Shown here: positions 24,588 to 29,708 of the stretch, one piece after another
How positions within the stretch are numbered: position 1 is the first letter of the stretch
Layout: every line of letters starts with the position of its first letter
Program-made: the position numbers and the translations under genes
Virus record (IMG/VR): IMGVR_UViG_3300042906_000857
Span: 67,297-131,296 of that record
Origin: a virus
DNA length: 64,000 nucleotides
Direction: 5' to 3' (one strand)
The notes under the pieces: model-generated
Databases searched by the model: none
Seen by the model: the letters and a program-made list of their open reading frames with translations, nothing else
What the model was told of the DNA's origin: nothing

Positions 24588-24992
24588 AAATAATTTTCCA
24601 GCGTGATGTTTTCTGTGACAATTTGAACATAAACACGCACACTTATTAACTTCATCAAGAATTTGTTTTTTACTAGCTTCCGATTTATTGGAAATATCAA
24701 ATTCTTTTTCTGCACTGTCTATGTGATGAAAGTCTAAACAAACCGGTTCAGATTCTCCACACACACAACAGCTTAAGGTTTCTTTCAATTTCAAAAACCA
24801 TTCTTTATTTTCTTTTTTATATTTTTTTATTCTATTCAAATTTGTTGAATGGTGTTTATAATAAGACTGTTTACTTTTTATTTTACGACACTCATCACAA
24901 AAAGTGATTCTTGTTCCCTTTGATTTGTTTTTGAAGGCAAATTTCTCAATTGGGAATATTTCGCCGCAACAATTACATTTTTTTGTTTCCAT
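24543..24992 (-). CDS. HNH endonuclease (probable homing/intron-less)
   Basis: This 149-residue protein has an N-terminal zinc-finger-like pair of Cys clusters (CNCC at 6-9, CDEC at 32-35). A C-terminal HNH domain follows: CCVCG (75-79), LDFHHID (86-92), CLCSNCHRKHH (120-130). It is free-standing with no intron or intein around it. Its last 15 codons lie inside tRNA-Arg(ACG), and a perfect late box TATAAATA (25022-25015) sits 23 nt upstream. Such placement fits a homing-type mobile gene that integrated at, and now overlaps, a tRNA gene. Confidence 0.85.
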   Translation of the reverse strand: METKKCNCCGEIFPIEKFAFKNKSKGTRITFCDECRKIKSKQSYYKHHSTNLNRIKKYKKENKEWFLKLKETLSCCVCGESEPVCLDFHHIDSAEKEFDISNKSEASKKQILDEVNKCACLCSNCHRKHHAGKLFGSLVKLNITQSYEV

Positions 24993-25014
24993 ATATTTTT
25001 CCTAGATACGAACT

Positions 25015-25022
25015 TATTTATA
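25015..25022 (-). promoter_or_regulatory. Late promoter box for the HNH gene
   Basis: Exact TATAAATA on the minus strand, 23 nt upstream of the HNH ATG, in an otherwise sigma70-driven tRNA island. Confidence 0.65.
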
Positions 25023-25040
25023 AAGTTTGTATCTTTTATA

Positions 25041-25116
25041 TGGTAGTAACGGTGAGACTCGAACTCACGATAAACACCGTATGAAGGTGGTGCATTAGCC
25101 ACTATGCTACGTTACC
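25041..25116 (-). tRNA. tRNA-Met(CAT) or tRNA-Ile2(CAT)
   Basis: Acceptor GGTAACG/CGTTACT (G1:T72), A73, CCA; loop TTCATAC on CCACC/GGTGT. Sequence alone cannot decide between elongator Met and a lysidine-modified Ile tRNA. Confidence 0.88.
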
Positions 25117-25245
25117 ATAGAAAAACACACTCGGCTCTCCTTACAACCTTGTTCCTGTCAATTCAGGATGAAACTGGATGAACCCAGTGGCTCCCCTTGG
25201 TTGTTTTTATCTGTCAATTCAGATTGAAAGTGTGTTTATCTATAG
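25115..25245 (-). ncRNA. Structured tRNA spacer module A1
   Basis: Near-perfect terminal stem (CATAGAAAAACACACT with AGTGTGTTTATCTATAG) starting at the 5-prime GG of tRNA-Met. Inside are an ACAACC/GGTTGT helix and hairpins ATCTG/CAGAT and CCTG/CAGG that share the loop AATTGA on the minus strand, plus ACTGG/CCAGT. It contains no ORF. Function is unknown. Confidence 0.5.
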
Positions 25246-25248
25246 CTA

Positions 25249-25376
25249 CCATATAGAAACACTCTGATAAGTGCTTGAATCTTGTGGTGACCCTACTTCA
25301 CGGTAGATTATTGCAATGGTCGACATATGCAATATGCTGTTTTTCCGCTGTAGTCACACAGAATGTTTTTATATGG
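25249..25376 (-). ncRNA. Structured tRNA spacer module A2
   Basis: An 18-bp closing stem, CCATATAGAAACACTCTG paired with CAGAATGTTTTTATATGG, has one A.C mismatch and one wobble pair in the minus-strand RNA. Inner GTGAC/GTCAC, ATTGCA/TGCAAT and CTAC/GTAG helices are possible. Its right end includes the CCA of tRNA-Ala. It lies directly next to module A1 with no tRNA between them. Confidence 0.5.
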
Positions 25377-25448
25377 TGGACCGCCGGGGAGTCGAACCCC
25401 GTACTCCTACGTGCAAGGCAGGTGTGTTCCCAAGTATACCAGCAGCCC
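25374..25448 (-). tRNA. tRNA-Ala(TGC)
   Basis: Acceptor GGGCTGC/GCGGTCC (two wobble pairs), A73, CCA; loop CTTGCAC on CCTGC/GTAGG; T-arm CGGGG/CCCCG. It lacks the usual G3:T70-only pattern but has G3:T70. Confidence 0.9.
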
Positions 25449-25498
25449 ATAATTGACAATTTATCCTATTATACGCCGTCAATAAAGGCGATTATTTT

Positions 25499-25572
25499 TG
25501 GTCTCGGTAGAAGGAATCGAACCTTCGCCACATGGCCCCAAACCACGCATGATACCATTTCACCACACCGAG
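25499..25572 (-). tRNA. tRNA-Pro(TGG)
   Basis: Acceptor CTCGGTG/TACCGAG with the C1:G72 pair typical of bacterial Pro, A73, CCA; loop TTTGGGG on CGTGG/CCATG. Confidence 0.93.
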
Positions 25573-25578
25573 AAATAT

Positions 25579-25653
25579 TGGCTCCAGAGGCAGGGATCGA
25601 ACCTACGACCAATTGATTAACAGTCAACTGCACTACCGCTGTGCTACTCTGGA
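25579..25653 (-). tRNA. tRNA-Asn(GTT)
   Basis: Acceptor TCCAGAG/CTCTGGA, G73, CCA; loop CTGTTAA on a TTGA/TCAA stem; T-loop TTCGATC. Confidence 0.94.
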
Positions 25654-26097
25654 ATATTGAATTTGTAAGCCTACGCCGCATTTATCGTAGATTTATTCAG
25701 GACTTACCGGCCGGTATAGCCTGACCTCGTCAAGATTATCTCTCGAACGATGGATATCACTTGGGATTCGTCCAGTACAGTCCCCATTACGGACCTCCGC
25801 AGTTGCCCGAGGGTGGGAGTTGAACCCATTAACCTTTTACTGCTTTGGTCCTTCGAAGAAACCTAGACAGCGTGACTTCACTTGCTGACACTTACAAAAC
25901 TAAAATGTAGTAGGCAGAGACAAAACTCTATTAGTTTGCGCTTCGATATTTAACGCCACCTTCGTGGATCCGCAACGCCATTTACTCTAGTACCAGACTA
26001 GAACTACAAAACTAAATCTGTGGCAGGTGAGGTATCTAGTTAGTCGTTCTAAAAGCAACCAACTTGCCCATTCTCCTTTTACTTTCCTTACCACAAA
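25654..26097 (-). ncRNA. 444-nt structured non-coding spacer between tRNA-Asn and tRNA-Asp
   Basis: No ORF or normal tRNA is visible. On the minus strand it is packed with hairpins: TCAGG/CCTGA enclosing the palindrome TACCGGCCGGTA (near 25695-25725), CTACG/CGTAG (25674-25692), CAGC/GCTG (near 25870-25890), and GCAGT/ACTGC enclosing TGGG-TTCAACT-CCCA (25796-25842), whose loop resembles a T-loop. The word AGTTTTGT occurs four times (near 26095, 26007, 25923, 25896). It may hold eroded tRNAs or a multi-part ncRNA. I tested tmRNA, RNase P RNA and group I intron signatures by eye and found none convincing. Confidence 0.45.
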
Positions 26098-26174
26098 ACT
26101 GGCGACTCGTGGGAGAATCGAACTCCCATCTACGGATAGACAATCCGCGATAATGACCATTATATGAACGAGCC
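26098..26174 (-). tRNA. tRNA-Asp(GTC)
   Basis: Acceptor GGCTCGT/ACGAGTC (G1:C72), G73, CCA; loop TTGTCTA on GCGGA/TCCGT; T-arm TGGGA/TCCCA. The 5-prime base lies near 26174 and the CCA near 26100. Confidence 0.92.
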
Positions 26175-26258
26175 TAAAAATTTAACGTGGAGCCTTTCAC
26201 TTACCACGATTAGTACACTAAAGTACTTGAAGGTTACACCCAACCTTTAAGAGTGATT
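26175..26258 (-). ncRNA. Three-hairpin tRNA spacer
   Basis: Three consecutive perfect hairpins on the minus strand: AAGGTT/AACCTT, AGTAC/GTACT and CGTGG/CCACG. It lies between tRNA-Asp and tRNA-Tyr and has no ORF. It probably guides processing or stabilises the precursor; function is unproven. Confidence 0.45.
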
Positions 26259-26351
26259 TGGTGGAGCAACTTGGAGTCGAACCAAGATTGTTTACCCAAA
26301 GGGATCAGATTTACAGTCTGAGGATGCACACGCCATAGCATCAATTGCTCC
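26259..26351 (-). tRNA. tRNA-Tyr(GTA)
   Basis: Class II; acceptor GGAGCAA/TTGCTCC, A73, CCA; loop CTGTAAA on CAGA/TCTG; variable arm ATCCCTTTGGGT. Confidence 0.95.
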
Positions 26352-26360
26352 AAATTCTAA

Positions 26361-26459
26361 CATATGTAAACACACTAGAGTTTTACGATAAACTACGCTC
26401 TCAAGGTTCTGCTCAAGACCCCATAGGTTTGCCTATGTTTCTAATGTGTTTGCATATGG
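26361..26459 (-). ncRNA. Structured tRNA spacer module B
   Basis: Closing stem CATATGTAAACACACTAG with CTAATGTGTTTGCATATG (wobble differences only), ending in the CCA of tRNA-Lys. An internal hairpin CATAGG/CCTATG and a GTTT/AAAC hairpin are present. It has the same closing-stem consensus as modules A2, C and D. Confidence 0.5.
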
Positions 26460-26531
26460 TAGGGGCACAGAGAATCGAACTCTGATAGACCGGTTAAAAG
26501 CCGGATATTCTAGCCGTTGAATTATACCCCC
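26457..26531 (-). tRNA. tRNA-Lys(TTT)
   Basis: Acceptor GGGGGTA/TGCCCCT, A73, CCA; loop CTTTTAA on TCCGG/CCGGT; T-arm CAGAG/CTCTG. Confidence 0.95.
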
Positions 26532-26588
26532 ATTATCTTACCACTCTTGTCACTTTCCATGACAGTCTCCTTTTTAAAAAAAAATATT

Positions 26589-26800
26589 ACCATATTAAAA
26601 TACATTAGGGTGTGATTGTCGTTCCAGAACTACATCTGGATTCTCACGGCTTCGTCTGCCGATAAGACAATCTCCACATTACTTGCCAATTTATTCTAGC
26701 GCCATCGGAAGGCTTCATGTAATCTTAGTGAGAATGATGCGGCCATCAAGTGCTCCTAAGTCACCTACTAGAATTGGTAACCTAATATATTTTAATATGG
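26589..26800 (-). ncRNA. Structured tRNA spacer module C
   Basis: A 20-bp closing stem (CCATATTAAAATACATTAGG against CCTAATATATTTTAATATGG) ends at the CCA of tRNA-Glu. Inside, GATTGTC/GACAATC encloses hairpins CGGC/GCCG and CCAGA/TCTGG, a clean three-way junction. It is 212 nt without an ORF. The 57 nt between it and tRNA-Lys (26532-26588) hold an A/T-rich run and nothing recognisable. Confidence 0.55.
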
Positions 26801-26872
26801 TACTCCGTACGAGAGTCGAACTCGTCTTATTGGGTTGAAAACCCAGTGTCCTAACCGATAGACGAACGGAGT
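26798..26872 (-). tRNA. tRNA-Glu(TTC)
   Basis: Acceptor ACTCCGT/ACGGAGT, A73, CCA; loop TTTTCAA on CTGGG/CCCAA. It is the first tRNA downstream of the tandem promoter/boxA leader. Confidence 0.94.
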
Positions 26873-26878
26873 ATATTA

Positions 26879-26936
26879 ACTCTACAAATTTTTAAAGAAC
26901 AGTGTGTATTATATACCAAATACACACTCTTGTCAA
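26879..26936 (-). promoter_or_regulatory. rRNA-type promoter P2 with boxA leader
   Basis: Perfect TTGACA (26936-26931), 17 bp, TATAAT (26913-26908) is followed by the leader TGTTCTTTAAAAATTT (within 26901-26879), which resembles the boxA antitermination element of rRNA operons. Forty-three bases (26879-26921) are repeated exactly at 28019-28061. Confidence 0.8.
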
Positions 26937-26995
26937 TACCAGTGTTGCATAATAACAACATCTGTTTTTACATTGATTTCTCAACGCAAGAATGT

Positions 26996-27023
26996 ATTAT
27001 AACAGAACTGGCCACTTTGTCAA
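26996..27023 (-). promoter_or_regulatory. Sigma70 consensus promoter P1 of the tRNA island
   Basis: TTGACA (27023-27018), 16 bp, TATAAT (27001-26996), about 90 bp upstream of P2. Together they form an rrn-like tandem P1-P2 arrangement. Confidence 0.8.
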
Positions 27024-27069
27024 CCAGTGTGTTGTTTTTTTACAACATTTGTTATTCGCAAATAAAGAA

Positions 27070-27145
27070 TGGAGTGGGTGACAGGACTCGAACCTGCATT
27101 ATCCGGACTTGCAAACCGGCACCTAGCCTTTCAGAACACACCCAC
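27070..27145 (-). tRNA. tRNA-Cys(GCA)
   Basis: Acceptor GTGGGTG/CACCCAC; T73, the Cys identity base; CCA; loop TTGCAAG on CCGGT/TCCGG. A TGC reading would need a worse stem and the wrong discriminator. Confidence 0.88.
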
Positions 27146-27146
27146 A

Positions 27147-27341
27147 TTATTTTTTCTTACGTGATATCCAACCATCATAGTTTGGATCAGTCACTTCATC
27201 AACACCAAACTTACCTACAAATTCCATTTCACCATTGGTGATAGTCACGAATGTACCGTAACCTATTGCAAACTTCATTGCATCAAGCAATGATTCAAAC
27301 TCTTGCAACGGTAATTTGTTTTCACTTATAATTTTCCACAT
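27147..27341 (-). CDS. Small conserved hypothetical in the tRNA island
   Basis: This 64-residue protein (MWKIISENKLPLQEFESLLDAMKFAIGYGTF, then a beta-hairpin, then a basic SRKKK tail) has no recognised family. The start is followed by good coding character. The stop is 1-2 nt before tRNA-Cys, so it shares the tRNA transcript. Confidence 0.6.
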   Translation of the reverse strand: MWKIISENKLPLQEFESLLDAMKFAIGYGTFVTITNGEMEFVGKFGVDEVTDPNYDGWISRKKK

Positions 27342-27359
27342 ATCATATCATCCTTAATT

Positions 27360-27436
27360 TGGTACCTCTACTCTGATTCGAACAGAGAAACTCCTCCTTT
27401 TGAGAGAGGTGACTTTACCAATTTGTCCATAGAGGC
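27360..27436 (-). tRNA. tRNA with CAA anticodon (Leu) but class I architecture
   Basis: Acceptor GCCTCTA/TAGAGGT, A73, CCA; loop CTCAAAA on CCTCT/GGAGG; T-arm CTCTG/CAGAG; only a five-base variable region (AGTTT). CAA is a Leu anticodon, yet bacterial Leu tRNAs are class II, as are the two other Leu genes here. Charging identity is uncertain. Confidence 0.85.
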
Positions 27437-27438
27437 AT

Positions 27439-27530
27439 TGGTACCAGCGTAGGGATTCGAACCCTATCAAGAACGCTAATCTGGCGCTAAAAGGCTTATA
27501 AGACCTCTCTGACTACCCAGTCTCGCTGGC
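27439..27530 (-). tRNA. Class II tRNA with TAT anticodon (Ile codon AUA), identity uncertain
   Basis: Acceptor GCCAGCG/CGCTGGT, A73, CCA; anticodon loop CTTATAA on GAGGT/GCCTT; long variable arm AGCGC/GCGTT with loop CAGATTA; short D-arm. TAT is an Ile anticodon but the long arm and A73 are Leu-like. It may be a Leu(TAA) derivative changed at position 36. Confidence 0.75.
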
Positions 27531-27535
27531 ATATT

Positions 27536-27624
27536 TGGCGGAGAGTGTGGGAATCGAACCCACTCACCATATCACTACGGCGACAGATTAGCAATCTGCT
27601 GCATTACCATCCTGCCCACTCTCC
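27536..27624 (-). tRNA. tRNA-Ser(GCT)
   Basis: Class II; acceptor GGAGAGT/ACTCTCC, G73, CCA; loop TTGCTAA on CAGA/TCTG. The upstream 58-codon gene ends inside it, with its TAA in the anticodon loop. Confidence 0.94.
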
Positions 27625-27764
27625 AATTGTTCAATTCTATTTGCTGCTTCTTCTAATAAATCAGCAATTCTATCTGGTGCATTTTCTTGCACCGATTTTC
27701 TTGTAGTAATTTGCCTACGAATTTCAGCACGTTTTCTTAATCGATAAATTAAATCTTCTTTCAT
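27588..27764 (-). CDS. Small helical protein ending inside tRNA-Ser
   Basis: I start at the ATG at 27764 (MKEDLIYRLRKRAEIRRQITTRKSVQEN, 58 residues), which has AAGGAAT as ribosome site. The longer upstream start would read through tRNA-Ser(TGA). The predicted helix and the RIADLLEEAANRIEQLE motif recur in phage genomes without a function. Its last 12 codons and stop are the 5-prime half of tRNA-Ser(GCT). Confidence 0.65.
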   Translation of the reverse strand: MKEDLIYRLRKRAEIRRQITTRKSVQENAPDRIADLLEEAANRIEQLESGQDGNAADC

Positions 27765-27779
27765 AAGAATTCCTTTTAA

Positions 27780-27871
27780 TGGCGGAAGACGGAGGAGTCG
27801 AACCCCATCCAATTTCTCAGAACCTGGTTTTCAAGGCCAGTCGCAGGACCAACCCCGCTGCATCATCTTCC
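27780..27871 (-). tRNA. tRNA-Ser(TGA)
   Basis: Class II; acceptor GGAAGAT/GTCTTCC, G73, CCA; loop CTTGAAA on CTGGC/ACCAG; long variable arm. Confidence 0.94.
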
Positions 27872-27940
27872 ATATAGAAACACACTAGCATGAACCTGTT
27901 GTCAATTATCCCTGCGGGGAACTAATATGTTTTTATATGG
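27870..27940 (-). ncRNA. Structured tRNA spacer module D
   Basis: A 19-bp closing stem (CCATATAGAAACACACTAG with CTAATATGTTTTTATATGG) joins the CC of tRNA-Gln's CCA to the GG of tRNA-Ser. Inside is a TCCC/GGGA hairpin. At 71 nt it is the smallest module of the family. Confidence 0.55.
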
Positions 27941-28011
27941 CACCCGGAGTAAGAATCGAACTTACAATAGCAGAGTCAAAGTCTGTTGTGTTGCCACTAC
28001 ACTATCCGGGA
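27938..28011 (-). tRNA. tRNA-Gln(TTG)
   Basis: Acceptor TCCCGGA/TCCGGGT with an open T1:T72, G73, CCA; loop CTTTGAC on ACAGA/TCTGC. A weak first pair and G73 fit Gln identity. It is the first tRNA after the promoter/boxA leader at 28019-28076. Confidence 0.92.
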
Positions 28012-28018
28012 GTATTTT

Positions 28019-28076
28019 ACTCTACAAATTTTTAAAGAACAGTGTGTATTATATACCAAATTCGATGACTTGGCAA
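28019..28076 (-). promoter_or_regulatory. rRNA-type promoter with boxA leader, second copy
   Basis: TTGCCA (28076-28071), 17 bp, TATAAT (28053-28048), then the same leader with TGTTCTTTAAAAATTT. Its 28019-28061 portion is identical to 26879-26921. It drives tRNA-Gln and following tRNAs. Confidence 0.8.
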
Positions 28077-28104
28077 TACGTGTGTTGTTTTTATGCAACA
28101 CCAA

Positions 28105-28137
28105 ACAAAAAACCCTTAGAGGTTGAATTCTAAGGGT
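28105..28137 (-). terminator. Rho-independent terminator
   Basis: Perfect 9-bp hairpin ACCCTTAGA/TCTAAGGGT (28137-28112) followed by a T6 run in the minus-strand direction. It separates the ncRNA candidate from the tRNA promoter just downstream. Confidence 0.85.
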
Positions 28138-28313
28138 CTTGTGTTTGGAATCTTTTCTAAGAACTTTTTATCTTTAGTCCTCATTCTCTACACAAAACCC
28201 GGTCGGCCATGACGCATCGGCACAATTAATACTTGTGCGATACTCCGATTGGGACGTAAAGGGTTTATGGGATATGAGGGACACTTTTTTTCTTTCGAGT
28301 TATATTTAACGAT
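28107..28313 (-). ncRNA. Candidate stand-alone ~205-nt ncRNA
   Basis: A consensus-like promoter (28348-28320) and a strong terminator (28137-28107) frame a stretch with no ORF of note. The RNA can fold as a long interrupted rod: CCTCAT/ATGAGG, then AAACCC/GGGTTT or CCC/GGG, then TCGG/CCGA, capped by GCACAA/TTGTGC with a GTATTAA loop. A 6S-RNA-like mimic is one possible reading, but no family is recognised. Confidence 0.6.
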
Positions 28314-28319
28314 GTTTGT

Positions 28320-28348
28320 ATTATATAGTAAACTTTATACCTTGGCAA
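28320..28348 (-). promoter_or_regulatory. Promoter of the ncRNA candidate
   Basis: TTGCCA (28348-28343), 17 bp, TATAAT (28325-28320); expected start near 28313. Confidence 0.75.
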
Positions 28349-28368
28349 GCGGTTTCACAAAAAATATT

Positions 28369-28881
28369 TTAATTTATTTTTTTCCACTTGATAGGTTTTG
28401 GTACCAAAGGTGCGGTCGGATTTTGAAATTCACTGAAAACTTCCCATAGATGTTCTGCTGTTACATACTTTGTAAGCAATCCAATCTCACGGCCGTAAGC
28501 ATCTATTTCCCATGGATGTGACCAGTATTCAACCTCATCGGAGTTTATTTTTTTACCACGCCATGTCGATAGTTGTTCATTGGTTTCACCCTCGATATAC
28601 TGTTTGATGTGAACCATCTCATGTGCTAACGTGGCCAAGATACCTCTGGCACCTAGACCTGGATGAACCTCAATTAAGAATTCTCTTGGTTGTTTTCTGG
28701 AGTTGTAATCTTCTATGCTACAAAATCCATATTCGTTTATCTTACTGTCGAAACGTACAGTAGTGAAACAATTGTTACGTATTCTTGTATTGGTAATCAA
28801 TTCTTTGGCGTAGAACTGGATAGACCTCTCAACGAAAGGCTTGAATGATTCCTCGGGACAGTTTAGAATCTTCAAATTCAT
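28369..28881 (-). CDS. SprT-like zinc metallopeptidase
   Basis: This 170-residue protein contains LAHEMVHIKQ with the HExxH zinc site HEMVH at 87-91. A third ligand candidate lies in WSHPWEIDAYGRE about 40 residues on. The fold and spacing resemble SprT/Spartan-type proteases, which in cells act on protein-DNA crosslinks. A phage substrate is unknown. It is a single-domain protein without a signal peptide. A CATAAATA late-like box lies about 45 nt upstream. Confidence 0.75.
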   Translation of the reverse strand: MNLKILNCPEESFKPFVERSIQFYAKELITNTRIRNNCFTTVRFDSKINEYGFCSIEDYNSRKQPREFLIEVHPGLGARGILATLAHEMVHIKQYIEGETNEQLSTWRGKKINSDEVEYWSHPWEIDAYGREIGLLTKYVTAEHLWEVFSEFQNPTAPLVPKPIKWKKIN

Positions 28882-28937
28882 GCGAACTCCAGTTTATTTT
28901 TTAACCGATAATACTCACTCCTTAGCTATTTATGGAC

Positions 28938-29366
28938 TTACATCTTTTCCACTTTGATACCAGATTTCTCAAGGAAGTTTAATCCTGCCATGTCCCTATA
29001 ACTATTCCGATAGTATACAGAAGATATACCGCTTTGGTATATAAGTTTGGCACAGTCAAGACAAGGAGCGTGAGTAATAAATATATTAGCATCAAGACCG
29101 CTTTCGCTTGATTTGGCCAGCTTCGCAATTGCATTAGTTTCAGCATGAAGAACCTCAGGTTTAGTTTTCAACGTTACGGTATCATCGCTGTGTTGAATAG
29201 TATCTTCACAGTTATTATCCCATCCAGACGGCATTCCGTTATATCCAATTGATATAATTCTGTCATCCTTAACAACAATTGCACCAACGTGTAACCTTTT
29301 GGCAGAGGACAATTCAGCAAAGGTTTCTGCAACCTTCATAAAAGTATCAAGAAATTTCTGTTTCAT
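28938..29366 (-). CDS. cd: Deoxycytidylate (dCMP) deaminase
   Basis: This 142-residue member of the cytidine-deaminase superfamily has catalytic zinc motifs HAETNAI (74-80) and PCLDC (101-105), together with GYNGMPSGWDNNCED typical of dCMP deaminases. It converts dCMP to dUMP for thymidylate synthesis. It lacks any obvious insertion relative to T4 Cd (193) and is nearer to the bacterial/ComE length. It precedes the SprT-like gene and follows a tRNA(CAT) in the same direction. Confidence 0.92.
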   Translation of the reverse strand: MKQKFLDTFMKVAETFAELSSAKRLHVGAIVVKDDRIISIGYNGMPSGWDNNCEDTIQHSDDTVTLKTKPEVLHAETNAIAKLAKSSESGLDANIFITHAPCLDCAKLIYQSGISSVYYRNSYRDMAGLNFLEKSGIKVEKM

Positions 29367-29379
29367 TTTGTTTTATAAA

Positions 29380-29453
29380 TGGTGGGCCGACTTGGAATTG
29401 AACCAAGACTCCGCCGATTATGAGTCGGAAGCTTTACCATTAAGCTATCGGCC
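29380..29453 (-). tRNA. tRNA(CAT), Met or Ile2
   Basis: Acceptor GGGCCGA/TCGGCCC, A73, CCA; loop CTCATAA on TCCGA/TCGGC; T-loop TTCAATT. This is the third CAT tRNA. With one initiator-like gene at 22324, this and 25041 are candidates for elongator Met and AUA-reading Ile2. Confidence 0.92.
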
Positions 29454-29460
29454 CCCTTGT

Positions 29461-29670
29461 TTATTTAATGTATTCTAAACCGTCTTTACGCATCCAGTGT
29501 AACTGTTGTGTCAATTCATTGGATGGAAAAAACTTAGACACACCAATGAACTCCACACCTTCAATTTCTTTTGAAGGCCAGTGTTTGAATGTATAGTAAA
29601 CGTCCAGTGTAGATTTTACCCGCACTTTTATTGGACTTGGTGTTTTGATGTTTCGGTTTTCCAATTTCAT
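29461..29670 (-). CDS. Small hypothetical protein
   Basis: This 69-residue beta-rich basic protein (VRVKSTLDVYYTFKHWPSKEIEGVEFIGVSKFFPS, near 16-50) has no known motif. It lies directly downstream of a consensus promoter (29708-29680) and upstream of tRNA(CAT) and the deaminase, so it leads that unit. Confidence 0.65.
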   Translation of the reverse strand: MKLENRNIKTPSPIKVRVKSTLDVYYTFKHWPSKEIEGVEFIGVSKFFPSNELTQQLHWMRKDGLEYIK

Positions 29671-29679
29671 AATGATCCT

Positions 29680-29708
29680 ATTATAGTCGAAAAAAAGGGC
29701 TCTGTCAA
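29680..29708 (-). promoter_or_regulatory. Sigma70 consensus promoter overlapping a terminator
   Basis: TTGACA (29708-29703), 17 bp, TATAAT (29685-29680). The -35 box forms the loop and edge of the terminator hairpin at 29690-29714. Confidence 0.8.

Noticed and set aside
25451-25495. TTGACG plus TATAAT near tRNA-Ala as a promoter
   Set aside because: The two boxes are only three bases apart, not 16-18 bp, and no other -35 fits.
25654-26097. tmRNA, RNase P RNA or group I intron in the long spacer
   Set aside because: No ANDENYALAA-like tag frame, no CCA-ended tRNA-like domain, no RNase P conserved regions and no convincing P7/G-site arrangement were found; an isolated GCAAAC and an ACGACTA segment were too weak.
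24309-28449. Plus-strand and shadow ORFs across the tRNA island (for example near 25275-25616, 26930-27241, 27927-28133, 28249-28449)
   Set aside because: They read through tRNA genes or promoters on the wrong strand, lack ribosome sites and have no protein-like composition.
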